From Trachythela sp. YZ-2020 (lineage: Eukaryota > Cnidaria > Anthozoa > Malacalcyonacea > Clavulariidae), in assembly GCA_016169945.1 (NCBI GenBank), contig JADLSH010000091.1, positions 186,001 to 250,000 on the forward strand: a DNA stretch of 64,000 nucleotides. Reading direction: 5' to 3'. The notes under the pieces were generated by a model. The model ran no database searches. It was not told where the DNA came from and worked only from the letters and a program-made list of their open reading frames with translations. Made by a program: the position numbers and the translations under genes. How positions within the stretch are numbered: the first letter of the stretch is position 1; every line of letters starts with the position of its first letter. Shown here one piece after another: positions 21,583 through 33,298 of this stretch.

Positions 21583-22358
21583 CAGTGGCGTGCTCGGGCT
21601 TGTGGTCGCCGGGGGACGCCAGCTGGAAATTTGGCGCCCCTTCTAGGGGCTTCGGGGGAATGCCCCCCGGAAAATTTTTTAAATTTAGAGCCCCTGAAAT
21701 GCCATTTCTTGCGTTTTGGGAGGCGATTTGACGGAATTCTGAGAATTATAAAACATCGTATAAAATACAAATGCGCTAGAAACAACACATTCAGGAGTTT
21801 GAATAAATATATTTTTCATAGAAGGACTTAGTTTTTTTTCTTAAACAAAGAAAAGTAGACGGCGAACATTCATGCAGTAGACGGTGAACTTACCAGTGAT
21901 CGTAAGCCAAATCACTGTACATTTCACAATTAACAATTTACATCCTTTGAGATATTACAGACTGGACAGTAATGCTTGTAGTTGTAGGTAGGCTGGTTAA
22001 TTTTTAATCCTGGTATAAGTCGTATTCCGAATAACAGAACTAAAAAAAAGCGCATGTGCTAGCCCTTTGAACAGTGATTGGGCAGTGCGGTAGTAAGTAA
22101 TGCGATATTGCGATAGCCAACATTGCCAAGAAAACGTGGCATATCGGAAATCACTAATATTTCTCGGATACGATAAGGTTTTATCAGATCAGTTTTATAA
22201 GGATTTAATCCCAAACCCTTTTTCTTTTTCAATTTGGACTAGCGCTTTTTGTGCGCTTTTGTGCAATTCGGCGCCCCGTTTATGTTTTGGCGCCCCCTAA
22301 AAAATCTTCGCTTGGGGGGCGATGACCCCCTGCCCCCCCCCCTGCCAGCACGCCACTG
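21583..22358. mobile_element. Non-autonomous hAT element, A-B spacer
   Basis: Ends CAGTGGCGTGCTC and CAGCACGCCACTG are inverted, and ATGTGGAC is repeated on both sides (21575-21582, 22359-22366). An 8-bp target duplication with CAG...CTG ends is diagnostic of hAT transposons. No transposase is encoded. It splits the promoter-proximal sequence of gene B. Confidence 0.85.
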
Positions 22359-22366
22359 ATGTGGAC

Positions 22367-22645
22367 TGTGGCGATATTTCAACCGCGTGTAGGACGTGCG
22401 TGACCGCACGAGGCAGCTTCGCCTCAAGTGTAAACACGTGCTTTTCAACGAACAATTATGACGTGCGTGCAATATCATCGTTAACGGAAAATAACGACCA
22501 AAACGTTAAAAACATGGAAACGGATTTTTGCACGATTAAAATTTTGGAAACAGTATAAAACGAGGGTGTTTTGTAGCAGTGAGTCATTCGTGGGGCAAGA
22601 CTTAGAAGAAACACATCTCGATCGAAACAAGAGTTAATATTAAAG
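22367..22645 (+). promoter_or_regulatory. Gene B core promoter and 5' UTR
   Basis: A TATA box TATAAAA at 22554 lies 92 bases before the ATG. Upstream are an E-box CACGTG (near 22436) and repeated ACGTGCGTG motifs. Nearly the same sequence precedes gene C (TATA at 42927), so both genes were duplicated with their promoter. Confidence 0.7.
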
Positions 22646-22721
22646 ATGCTTCCATTGCTTATAGTACTAACTTTAGGCATACATGGTAGTCTAGGTCGTG
22701 GACTCTATGAAGAACTTGATG
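22646..22721 (+). CDS. Gene B exon 1: signal peptide
   Basis: Start MLPLLIVLTLGIHGSLGRG, donor GGTATGT, phase 1. Confidence 0.85.
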
Positions 22722-23185
22722 GTATGTTATACGCCAAAATAACTAGAGAGTGGAGCATTTACTAATTAGTTTAAGAGGCAATCTTTTTTATTTCGTGTAT
22801 TTGTGATGATAAAATTATAAAATTATACATTGTTTTAGCTTTAGATACAGTGTTTTGTCCCATAAATCAAATAGACTGATATTTGTTAGTCTTGTTACTT
22901 ACCGAACTAAGAATAATCATGTGTTTGTGCTTCGTAAACTGCTTTAAACTTCGGCATTGTTTATAAATTTCGACGCCATTTTGAAAATAGTGAATTTTGC
23001 CGAATATTTTGAGAGAAAATCAATAAAAAAGCCAATAGTAACGTAATTAGCCAATGAAATTGCTTATCGCAGGTGAACATCAAAAGTAAACATCGAATCT
23101 AGCAGGTAAGCATCAATTCATTCCAGCAGTCCGTCGACCAATCAAAACAGTTCTTATATCTCATTTATGCGACAATAAGCTATAC

Positions 23186-26100
23186 TACGTCTCAGCGAGA
23201 CAATAGTAACGATAGATGCGTCTCAGCGAGACAATAGTAACGTTAATGATGTTGTTATTGTGGAGGCTCCCTTTACAAATCCATCAATAACTAATAATGC
23301 AAACGAAGAGAAATTACCCCTTTGTTCTGATTCTACCTATACAGAAAATAATCAACAACACCTTAATGCCTTACAGACATTCAATAACAATGTTAATGAA
23401 GTCTTTACGGTTGAGGTTTCTTGCAACAACCCGTCAACAACCAATAATACAAACGAGGAGCAATTACTCCCTTGTTTGGACTTTACAATTAATGAGTGCT
23501 TTAAACAAACGAGTTGTCAAGGCAATAGAAATGAAAATCTCGACTTAAACACACAAAGTACCAGTGAGTCAAACAAAGGGAACAATATAACATTACATAC
23601 TCCACCCATAACATCTCCTAATGATGCATCATCAAAGCTTAAACAGAAAGTAAGCCGCTCAGCGAAATATAAGGAAAATCCTTTTCGGAAATATCAATTC
23701 CGAAACAGACCACCCTCCTGCCTTCGTCGACCAACCAAAGATTGGTTAGACCACTTACATCTTGTACATCAAATATCCATGGACTGTTCCCCCAACACTC
23801 AAACGCAAAGTCAAAAGAACTTTCAGAACGGCCAATACCTGTCCGAGTTAAAAACCGGCTTGCGAAAACCAAGCCGTGTTTTTCTCCCCCTCTGCGGAGC
23901 TATATAAGCCACAACAGTGCTAGTAATATTATATACATCACTCCTAAAATTTCACCCAAAACCACTACTAAACAATTAGCTCGCCCCAAGTCTTCCACTG
24001 AATTCGCTCCTAGTCTCCTCTTATCAAACCTTATGTCTCTGGCTCCCAAAGTCGACGAGGTCCGTGTTCTTGCCTCGCAACGTTATTTCGACTTTTTTTT
24101 TATTACGGAAACATGGCTGAGGGACGTTATCGGTGACAACCAAATTATCGAGTATCTTTTCGAATCCTTAACGAAGGTCGAGGGTCTGCATCCTGGTTGT
24201 GCCATTATTATCGCGGGTGATTTCAATAAGCTGGATATCAAGATCTTGAAGCGCAATTTTCAACTAAAGCAACTGGTGCGCAGTCCAACACGTGGATCGA
24301 ACATATTGGACTTAGTACTTACAAATCTGCATAAATTTTATGATCCCACATCAGTTGAAATTCTCCCCCCCTTCGGGCTGTCAGATCTCAACACAATTAC
24401 TATCTGCCCAAAACAGAGAGCGCAAAATCTTCCCAGTCGACGAACTGTCCTAAAAAGAGACACTCGACCGTCTCGTAAAATGGAACTTGGCCGTTATTTT
24501 AGTGAAATAGATTGGAGTTCGTTCGAGGATTTGATCACTTGTGATGAAAAATGTGAATTATTTTCTAACATTATCTTCACCGGGGTCAACTTTATTATGC
24601 CGGAGCGAAAAGTTAAATTCCACACTAACGATGCACCATGGGTTACTGAGGATTTTAAACGATTGATAATGTTGCGCCAACGCGCGTTTTCATCTGGAAA
24701 CGTACAGTTGTTTAAATTTTACCGCAATAAAGTGAATAGAGAGAGGAAACTGTTACGAGCAAAATTTTTTGCTACGAAGGTCAGTAACTTAAAAAAGTCA
24801 AAACCTAAGTCTTGGTGGTCTGATATCAAACGTATCAGCGGAATGAAAACCTGCAACAACGATCTTCAATCGCAACTTCAAATAGAAAATATTGACCACT
24901 TATCGTTGAAAGAACTTGCCAATTTAATTAACAACACCTTTCTGGAACCTATGAGCACATACCACCCCTTACGAGACGAAGATCTATCCAACTTACTTCA
25001 AGACATTCCTGTCGACCCCCCAACTGTAGTTAAAACGATAACTTCTCCGGCATCAGTGTTAACCAAGCTGAAGAATCTGAACGCGTCCAAAGCACCAGGA
25101 CCAGATGGTATACCCAACTGGATTTTAAAAACTTATGGCGAGATTCTAGCATCCCCCATATCCATCTTGTTGAATACATCTTACCAGGAAGAAAAACTTC
25201 CTATTGTCTGGAAAAGAGCAAACATCACTCCTATCCCCAAAGATAAACCTGTGCGTGAAATTAATAAACATCTTAGGCCAATTTCGCTTACTTCAGTAGT
25301 ATCTAAATTGGCTGAGGATGTTATAGTTGAGAAATACGTCGCCCCAGCTGTTTTATCTATAGCTGATCCAGCACAATTTGGAGGCATTCCGCGCTCTTCT
25401 GCAACTTACGCGCTTATCTCGATGGTGCGCAAGTGGTCGGAGGCTACTGATGGATCTGGAAATGTTGTCAAAACTGTATTATTTGATTACCGTAAAGCTT
25501 TCGATCTTGTTGACCACCTCATTTTGGCCAGAAAAGTTATCCAACTATCTGTTCCATCTTTTGTAAAGAAGTGGATTTTAGACTTTTTATCAAATAGATT
25601 CCAACGGGTAAAACTGTCGAATGACTGTTTTTCGGAGTGGGGCAGTGTACCCTCTGGTGTCCCTCAAGGGACCAAACTTGGCCCCTGGCTCTTCATTCTT
25701 ATGATTAATGATCTAAGAACTCCAGAGAGCGATTGTTGGAAATACATCGACGATACCACAATTTCTGAAGTTGTAAGCAAAGGCAACACAAGCACAATAC
25801 AAAACTCCGTCGACGTCGTACAAAATTGGTCTATCACGAACAAGCTACAACTCCATGACTCCAAATGTAAAGAACTAAGGTTTTGTTTTACAAGATCTGG
25901 TCATGTTTCACTACATGAGAATGTCGTAGTCTGCGGTAACCAACTTGAAGTTGTCACCCACGCTAAGATTCTTGGCCTGACTATTAGCAGTGACTTGAAA
26001 TGGAATAAACATATTCTTAACACAATCAAGAAGGCGAACAAGCGGTTCTACTTGATTGTCCAACTTAAACGTGCAAAGGTTCCAACTGCAGATATTCTTA

Positions 26101-26624
26101 ACTTTTATTGTGCCTGCATTAGGCAAATTTTGGAATATTGTTGCCAAGTGTACCACTATGGATTACCATGCTATCTTTCTAACGCCATTGAACGGGTGCA
26201 AAAACGTGTTATGTCTATCATATACCCAAATTCAAGTTATGACGACAGCCTTGCTCTTAGTGGCATTTCTAAACTTAGTAGTAGACGTGAAGAAGCATGT
26301 ATAAAACTTTTTAATGAAATAGTTAACATTCCTGATCACAAGTTGGCGTATCTCTTGCCCCCTAAACAGGAAACAAAGTATGATTTGAGGCAATCTCGTG
26401 TATTTACGGACTATACTGTGAACACAAATAGATTTTTAAACTCTTTTTTTCCTTCGTCGGTTAAAACTTTTAATATAGCTAACTGTAAATAGATTTAAAT
26501 TGAGTTGATAAAGTCGTGTAAATATTCTCCAATAATTGTATTTTAATCTATACGTTATGTATTTTGCACGCAATTCAGCTCTGTAGCTGCAAAGTGTAAT
26601 TTTTTAATAATAAACTATTCTATT
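23186..26624 (+). mobile_element. LINE retrotransposon (Jockey/CR1/L2-like), nearly full length
   Basis: Inserted in the site GCTATACC that is unbroken in gene A (near 390); CTATAC flanks both ends. The 5' end has two direct repeats of CGTCTCAGCGAGACAATAG (23188 and 23220), possibly internal promoter elements. The 3' end is short TTCTA repeats rather than poly-A. It contains a 215-codon ORF (23260-23907) of no recognised family and the RT ORF. Confidence 0.88.
23742..26492 (+). CDS. LINE endonuclease-reverse transcriptase ORF, 916 codons
   Basis: Open from 23742 to TAG at 26490. Endonuclease remnants: ITETWL (residue about 123), GDFN (about 160), ILDLVLTN (about 187) and GLSDLN where an SDH catalytic motif is usual. 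The distance ITETWL to GDFN is far shorter than in intact AP-endonucleases, so the middle of the domain is deleted in frame. RT motifs: KAPGPDGIPNWI, RPISLTSVVSK, FDYRKAFDLVDH, PSGVPQGTKLGP and the catalytic YIDDT, followed by the usual C-terminal region (LEYCCQVYHYGLP, RVQKRVMSIIYP). RT looks intact; target cutting is doubtful. The start codon is uncertain, as the ORF overlaps the end of the upstream ORF. Confidence 0.88.
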   Translation: MVRPLTSCTSNIHGLFPQHSNAKSKELSERPIPVRVKNRLAKTKPCFSPPLRSYISHNSASNIIYITPKISPKTTTKQLARPKSSTEFAPSLLLSNLMSLAPKVDEVRVLASQRYFDFFFITETWLRDVIGDNQIIEYLFESLTKVEGLHPGCAIIIAGDFNKLDIKILKRNFQLKQLVRSPTRGSNILDLVLTNLHKFYDPTSVEILPPFGLSDLNTITICPKQRAQNLPSRRTVLKRDTRPSRKMELGRYFSEIDWSSFEDLITCDEKCELFSNIIFTGVNFIMPERKVKFHTNDAPWVTEDFKRLIMLRQRAFSSGNVQLFKFYRNKVNRERKLLRAKFFATKVSNLKKSKPKSWWSDIKRISGMKTCNNDLQSQLQIENIDHLSLKELANLINNTFLEPMSTYHPLRDEDLSNLLQDIPVDPPTVVKTITSPASVLTKLKNLNASKAPGPDGIPNWILKTYGEILASPISILLNTSYQEEKLPIVWKRANITPIPKDKPVREINKHLRPISLTSVVSKLAEDVIVEKYVAPAVLSIADPAQFGGIPRSSATYALISMVRKWSEATDGSGNVVKTVLFDYRKAFDLVDHLILARKVIQLSVPSFVKKWILDFLSNRFQRVKLSNDCFSEWGSVPSGVPQGTKLGPWLFILMINDLRTPESDCWKYIDDTTISEVVSKGNTSTIQNSVDVVQNWSITNKLQLHDSKCKELRFCFTRSGHVSLHENVVVCGNQLEVVTHAKILGLTISSDLKWNKHILNTIKKANKRFYLIVQLKRAKVPTADILNFYCACIRQILEYCCQVYHYGLPCYLSNAIERVQKRVMSIIYPNSSYDDSLALSGISKLSSRREEACIKLFNEIVNIPDHKLAYLLPPKQETKYDLRQSRVFTDYTVNTNRFLNSFFPSSVKTFNIANCK

Positions 26625-29608
26625 CTATACCTTTTATAATGTATCTGCCGGTTGAGAAACTATACGAGTAAAAAAATTCTAAATTCAACTGTTAATGCTG
26701 CAGCTATAAAATTGATGCAAAGCTTATTTAAAGAAATTTCAGCAAAACTTACTGAATTTCAAACATCGTTTTCTCTTTGGCGTATACCATCTAAAATTTC
26801 TTTAATTTAGTATTGAATACTAAATTTTATAGATTATACACAAAACATACTTTTTAAGCTTGTCAGTGTCGATTGAGAAACGTATCGAATATTAAAATTT
26901 TTGAAATGAAGTCATGTATAAACCTTTTTACGACAATAGTTCTGAGCGCGTTTTACGTAATACACAAAAATTTTCTCTTAAATTTATTATCTATAGCATA
27001 GTCAATCAAGATACGGTTGGGAAACTCGGCCTCTGAAGACGTTGTTCGATCTTTTTGTTCATGTTTATGCAAGCTTGTGCACGGTGAAGACAATGTCAAT
27101 AAATTTTTGGCATAATAAAGCAATCATCCAATATATTGTATCGCCTCGCCGAATCACTCAACCACATACTGTCGAGACTCCGTTTATACTAGAGCAAAAG
27201 ATTCCGGATTAGCAAGAGTTACCGGATTTGAGTATTTAGACGTTATTAAACCGTTTACACTAAAACAACATGGAGATAGGTTTGGGGATTGTAGCGTTCA
27301 CGCTACATTCACAACAAACAAAAAATTTCTATAAATTCGGTTTTCGGATTAGTGTAAAGTAAATATTCTCTGTTAATAAATTTACCAAACGCTCAAAATA
27401 GCTAAAGAAGGTATAAAAAAGCGAAGGAAGTACTTAGAGCCGCCGGAAAAGGTTGTGGATTCGTTGATGAGGTAACCGTTTACATGTCGAAATTCCTCGG
27501 TTTCAAATGTTTCCACTCAGATACAGTACAAAGTTTCTACTTCTTCTTCCCGATTCAAAGTTTCCGGATAAAGCTCAAAACCGAGATGATTTCATATCGG
27601 ATTCGTCACTGACTGCGCGTGGAAACGGAACATGAATCCGGTACTAAAACTTTTCGTATTTTTGGAATCTTCCTGAATCCGGAATCTTTCGTTCTACCCT
27701 TGATAATGAAATAAGCAACAGTACAACATACTTTACTTTCAAGAAAAAGTCAAAAGCTTTCTTCTTAGAATGTACTAACTAAGTGCAATTATGCATAATT
27801 AAGCAATTATGCAATTTATGCATAATATTAGAAAATTAATAATTATCTTTATATATATATATATATTGCATGAGAGAGCCATAGTTACTTAAATTCTTTT
27901 GATATTTCATCTATATGTAGATAATTTACCAATATCACTTGTAAATAACTATTTAATAGTAAATATTCTATTCGATATATCTCAATTATCTTTAATTTAA
28001 TTATACTATAAATATTTGTTAACTAGGGGCCTCAAAAGCCTGATAGGGTTTCCAAAAGGCTCCTAGCCCTAATTATTATACTTTTATATAAACTACTGTA
28101 AATAATGCTAACTGAATTGCTTTTGGGCAAAAAAAAGAAAATAGTGTAAACGGGGTCTCAGTGATTCGATTCCCACGGCGATGAAGCAATTTTTCAGCTT
28201 GCCAGGTGTGAATCCACTCATATTAGCATCATCTAATAGTCCCGCAATCATTAGACTTAGATTGGGTAAATTGAGAGCGAGAGAGAGAGAGAGAAAGAGA
28301 GAGAAAGAGGGTTTATTGGTTTTGCCAAAAGCTAGCAAAGAGAAATGAAGTAAATGAACGCGAATTTTGAGGCCAAATTTATTCCGTACTCACGTGTTTC
28401 TTAGCTATGAAAGGGGAGGTCGAAGGGGGGTAATGGAGAGGAAGGAGGCCTGAAAAGAGAGGTGGGATTATCTGGAAGAAAGAGGCTCAAGCGATGATTT
28501 ACGGTAACAGGGTCTCTTTAAAAGTTCGTCACGGTGGAGAGATGGATCAAGGATATAGCACCTCACTGGAACATGGTTAATATAGAAAATTGCGAACTTT
28601 CTGGGCCCTCGCCACAATATATTCGAGGCTCTATTACATACAATCTCATATACAACTATTGCCGTATATATCTCATACAGGGTGTCTCAAAAAATACCCT
28701 CCACTATACTAATTTTGTGGTATTATCTCGTTAGCTTTGATCAAAGATTCAAATTCTTGCACTGGATTGAATAACTAACATACTCTTTCCATCCATTGAT
28801 ATTTGACTGATCCAAATGACCAACCGTTTGCCCTCTACAATCACATAAGATGGCGACACCAGTATTGCGACTTGTCCGAACTATGGAAACTGGCTAGGTT
28901 GAAAGTATTTAAAAACTACTCTAAAACCCATCGTTTGTTCTGCCTAACATCGAGATTTCGTTCAATTTATGAATATGATGAAAATGAGGCAGAAGTCAGA
29001 ACAGGGAAAAGAAAATGCACTAAATTTGCTGGGCATTTCCCCTCCCTGCCAGGCTTTTGCCTCTTTTTCACTGATCTATACATCAAACGAAATATTGATT
29101 ATAGGAACCACAAATCATTAGTTTTACCGACGATAGGTGTAGGCATGTTTTCGTAAAAGTCCCTCCTGAAAGTATTAAACTACTTTTCATCTAATTTCCA
29201 TAATTTTGACAAGTCGCAATATTCCAAAGGTGTAGCCACCTCAAGTGTTTCTGGAAGGTTGGTTATTCTGATCAAGTGTATTGACATGATATGATAGTTA
29301 TCCTATCCTATATAAAGCCCCGAAACTTCCATTAAAAATAGCGTTGTAATACTACAAAATATAGTGGGGGCATTTTCGGGGGCACCCTTGAGTGGGAGTG
29401 AACCTTGAGTAAACACAACGACAAGGTTTAGTTATTGGAAATTGAAAGACTCACCTAAACTGAATTATCCTTTCCCCTTTTACTAATATTTTAGGCAAAA
29501 GTGACCTTCACTAGGGAGGGCTTAAGAGCTTGACCGCCCATCTTAAGCAAAGGTCCTGCCAACTGCCAACTGATTAAAATGTAATGTATGTGTTCATTCT
29601 CTTTACAG

Positions 29609-29671
29609 AAATTGATCAATGGACTCAAGGGCAACCTGCAACGGCCACACCTGAACCTCAAGTACTACAAG
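29609..29671 (+). CDS. Gene B exon 2: linker
   Basis: 63 bases, identical in translation to gene A exon 2. Confidence 0.75.
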
Positions 29672-30276
29672 GTACGAGGCATAACGTTTTCGGATTACCC
29701 ACTATTAAACAAAACTTGCTCAAAACAAGTGAAGCCCCTCCCCACCCCCATCCCCCGCCAATAATTTTGGACTTGCTGGTGAATGGGCTAAAGCGATTGT
29801 GGAGGATTTATAAGTTTTGCATTGCCGTTTGTGTAGATCAAATTCACCTCACATTTTCATAAAGATCCGCAGCTTGGACTTGCAGCTACCATTGTATTTC
29901 AAACTACCTCTCCAACGTCTTCTAATCTATCACAAGCCCAAAGCCACAGCTTTTAAGTCCCATTCAATTCATCCCTTTTAAGTCCCAGACATTGTTGGAT
30001 GTAACAAGTTGGCCTTGTTTGAGCATTATGTTTGATAATGTTGGCTGATGTCTGATCAGGTTGGACGTTATCATCCAACATCGTCCAATGTTGCTAGAAC
30101 AATATTGGACTGTATTAAACTGGTTTGAACGGGCTTTACATTGACCAAACTGACTGACTGAGATCCAAATAACATGATGCACCGCGGGAATTATGATTGA
30201 AGTGAACTTGGCCATCGATGATTTAGTTTATCACCAAAATCTCATCCGATATAATTGTTTCAAATTGTGTTTGCAG

Positions 30277-30578
30277 ATTGTATCAAAGATATTCTTATCG
30301 TCTGGGATAACTCGTATTCCGTTGGCATATCATCCTTTCTCGATAAGGTCAGACCTTTCATCAGAAAACTTATAGAAAGTCCACGATTAAGCGTGGGAGA
30401 AGATGGTACCAATATCGGCATTCTTTCCTTCAGTACCCAGAATCAAACCAGAGTATTGTGGGACGTTATGGACTACCCAAACCAAACAGATCTTTTGGCT
30501 CAGGTCAATGCGTTGAACTACACTGAACTCATGGGAGATGGCACAAGAACAGGCTTTGCTTTAAAGATGGCAAATGAG
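30277..30578 (+). CDS. Gene B exon 3: vWA first half
   Basis: 302 bases; encodes the same residues as gene C exon 3 (SSFLDKV, PRLSVGEDG), different from gene A. Confidence 0.87.
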
Positions 30579-31225
30579 GTGATCAGTTATAACTAGAATT
30601 TAACCCTTTATATTGGTACAGCGATTTCTAATTGAGTTTGGAACGCCTATAGTTTTATCGTAATGTTTCGACGTTTGAACAAATTGTTTTGACGTAATGC
30701 GAGCTATATTGTCAGGGCGTTGTCACTATGTTATCAAAGCCTTTTATAGATGTTATACTAAAGTTGTCCTCAGTATATAAACCTCACACTTCATTATTTT
30801 TGTTTTAAATATATATATTCAATAATCGAAATAAAAGGAAAACAAGATGTCCGTCTCTCTCTTGCTAAAAAACTACGTCTTCCATAACAAGTTAACAAAT
30901 TTCAAAAAACAACAATTATCCCATGTTATGAAAATGCCCGACTATTTTTTAGAATTTCGCTTACGCAATGGTAATGTTCTGACAACATCTATAAAGGCTT
31001 TGACAACATAGTTCGCGTTACAATGCCTACCTCTCAAACGTGGGATATCGCGAAAACCTGACTCGGCCCATATACTGTACACATCCACTTAGAGAGGTAG
31101 TATAAGCATTATAGTTGACAACACATCCCATCCATCTTTGACAATAATGGGTTCGCCCCCCCCACCAATATTTCTCCAACCAACCGCTCTTTACAGCATT
31201 CAACATAATATTATTCATTTTCCAG

Positions 31226-31556
31226 CTGTTTTCTGACAAAAACCCGTACAACTACCGACAAAACGTCGGGGATGTGGTGTTTCTACTCACGGATGGGCAA
31301 CCTATTAGGCGACTTCGAAAACCGTTTTATGAATCCAAATTCGGCTTCCCATCGGAAACTGCAATGGCTGCTCACTATGCCGGAGAACTGAGGAAAAAGA
31401 ATATCACAGTGGTTGGGTTGGCGGTTGGACAGGATGATATCATTGACAAGTTTTATGACAACCTTGATCTTTGGTCGACCTACGTGTTTAAAACGCGGGT
31501 AACTGCACTCGATAAAATATTGAACAAAACTGTCAATGCATCTTGCACCAGTGCAG
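31226..31556 (+). CDS. Gene B exon 4: vWA second half
   Basis: 331 bases; like gene A (RRLRKPFYESKFGF) rather than gene C (RHLRKPLSEDSFDY). Intact LLTDGQP loop. Confidence 0.87.
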
Positions 31557-31943
31557 GTAACAAGACTGTATTACTGTAATAATATCTCGAACGTATGGTG
31601 CAAGCACGAAATACTGTGAGTCTTTAGGGTCAATCTACTTGAAAAATACAACAATAACTTCGACATTTCGAGCGAAGGCCCTTCGTCTGGAAGTTAGTAG
31701 CGACGAAGGGCCTTCGCTCGAAACGTCGAAGTTCTTATTGACGTATTTTCAGGTAGATTGATCCAAAAGACTCACGCCCTTAACAATTTCTTGATAATAT
31801 CAGAAATTGTCTCCCCCTCACTTCTATTCTGCTGGCTACGCCACCCCTCCGGATGAACATAAGACTTGTTATCTATCTCTTAAAAACTGTAGTATTCTGT
31901 CATAATACTAAAATGTTAACATGAACATCATTTTACTTTTTAG

Positions 31944-32214
31944 GTGGTCCAACCAAATGTAAATGCGACGGTAATATTTCAACAGTCGAGTATATTAAGC
32001 CAGGTAAAAACAAGCTTTTGTTCAAATGGACTGAACCAACATTCACGTGCAACAATTCAGATCATGTTAACAAGACGGTAAAGTCCATCTGATGCCAAGT
32101 CTGATGGTCAAGAATATGGAATTGGGACACACACAATTACGTACAAGGCCTCGTATGAAGATAGTAATAAAAAGGTTGTCAGCCGCGAATGTGTTGTCAG
32201 TGTGAATGTTAGCG
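31944..32214 (+). CDS. Gene B exon 5: type-1 HYR module with +1 insertion
   Basis: 271 bases against 270 in gene A. ACGGTAAGTCC is replaced by ACGGTAAAGTCC, so the frame shifts and TGA follows at 32090-32092. The insertion also changes the cryptic donor GTAAGT to GTAAAG. Confidence 0.75.
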
Positions 32215-32544
32215 GTAAGTGAATGTGATTTCACATCTAATAACATATATTTCTCAAATCAAATTGACGAAATTTGACTCGTCCATCGGACTATCTGGTC
32301 AATCTTTGTGCAAATCTAAGTTCATTTCTTCATTTGTTACTTTTTAATATTCAGAATTGATTTTCTCGAGTAGTTAGTACCACTGATCTCAAAACTTGAT
32401 AGAGCATCTTTCTTAACTTTTCTGACAATAAGAAGTAATTATTGAAGCTGTCAAATTATTGACAGCTCGAATTGTTTGCTCTTTAAATTTGTTTTACGAC
32501 CCACAAACTTGGTGAGTCATAATTATTTTGAATTCTCCATTTAG

Positions 32545-32784
32545 AGTGCAAATGTCCCAGTCCCTCGCAGACGGTGAATGCCCGAGTTGAACCAAATGAT
32601 ACGAAAGCCTCTGTCAATTGGACGGAACCTGTACCCACTTGTCCGACTATGGCAAGCTCAAACAATACGAATGGAACCAATGGAAGGTTCTCTGTTGGTG
32701 AACACACGCTCACGTACAAGTACACACACAGAACCAAAATACACAGTTTTGATATGCAATGTCATGTAAAAATTGCTGTAACAG
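32545..32784 (+). CDS. Gene B exon 6: HYR-like module, type a
   Basis: 240 bases, appears identical to gene A exon 6. Confidence 0.82.
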
Positions 32785-32855
32785 GTACAATATGTTAGTA
32801 GACTTGCTCCAAGTGTCTTTCTCGTTCTGTATCACCCTACTAATACTACACAGGC

Positions 32856-33298
32856 GTTAACCACAAGTTCACGTATATATATAGATGCGGGTACTGCGGG
32901 TTGTGATAAGGTAAATTACAAGATGTTTTTCTCTGCATCTCACTCGATTGAAATTGATGTAGAAGGTTTAGGTGGATGGATATTTCGAGTGAAATATTAT
33001 TTACAATATTTTAGACCTGAACGGGAACGGCTGCGAAAAATGCAAGTCTACGTCCTCCGACAGGAATTGAGCCTGCAGCCGGGCAGCCCTGCCATTCAGG
33101 TGCAGCGCTTTGACCACTGAGCTACAGAGTCCAGTTGCCAAGCGTTAACCACAAGTTCATGTATATATATATAGATGCGGGTACTGCGGGTTGTGATAAG
33201 GTAAATTACAAGATGTTTTTTTCTGCATCCACCATCCACCCAAATCTTCTACATCAATTTCAATCGAGTGAGATGCAGAAAAAAACATCTTGTAATTT
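32856..33298. mobile_element. Foldback element with tRNA-like core, gene B copy
   Basis: Near-identical to 6417-6859, same ACACAGGC flanks. Absent from gene C, so the insertion predates the A/B sequence exchange but not the origin of all three genes, or was lost from C. Confidence 0.75.

Larger units (their letters stand above)
22722..29608 (+). other. Gene B intron 1
   Basis: 6.9 kb. As in gene A, plus a LINE (23186-26624) and the longer form of the GTTTATACTAGAG MITE (27179-27698). The foldback starting CAGGGTGTCT lies at 28678-29383. No host gene seen. Confidence 0.75.

Noticed and set aside
23260..23907. 215-codon ORF upstream of the LINE RT as a host gene
   Set aside because: Lies within the LINE boundaries defined by the CTATAC flanks; low-complexity Asn/Thr-rich; at most an unrecognised ORF1.
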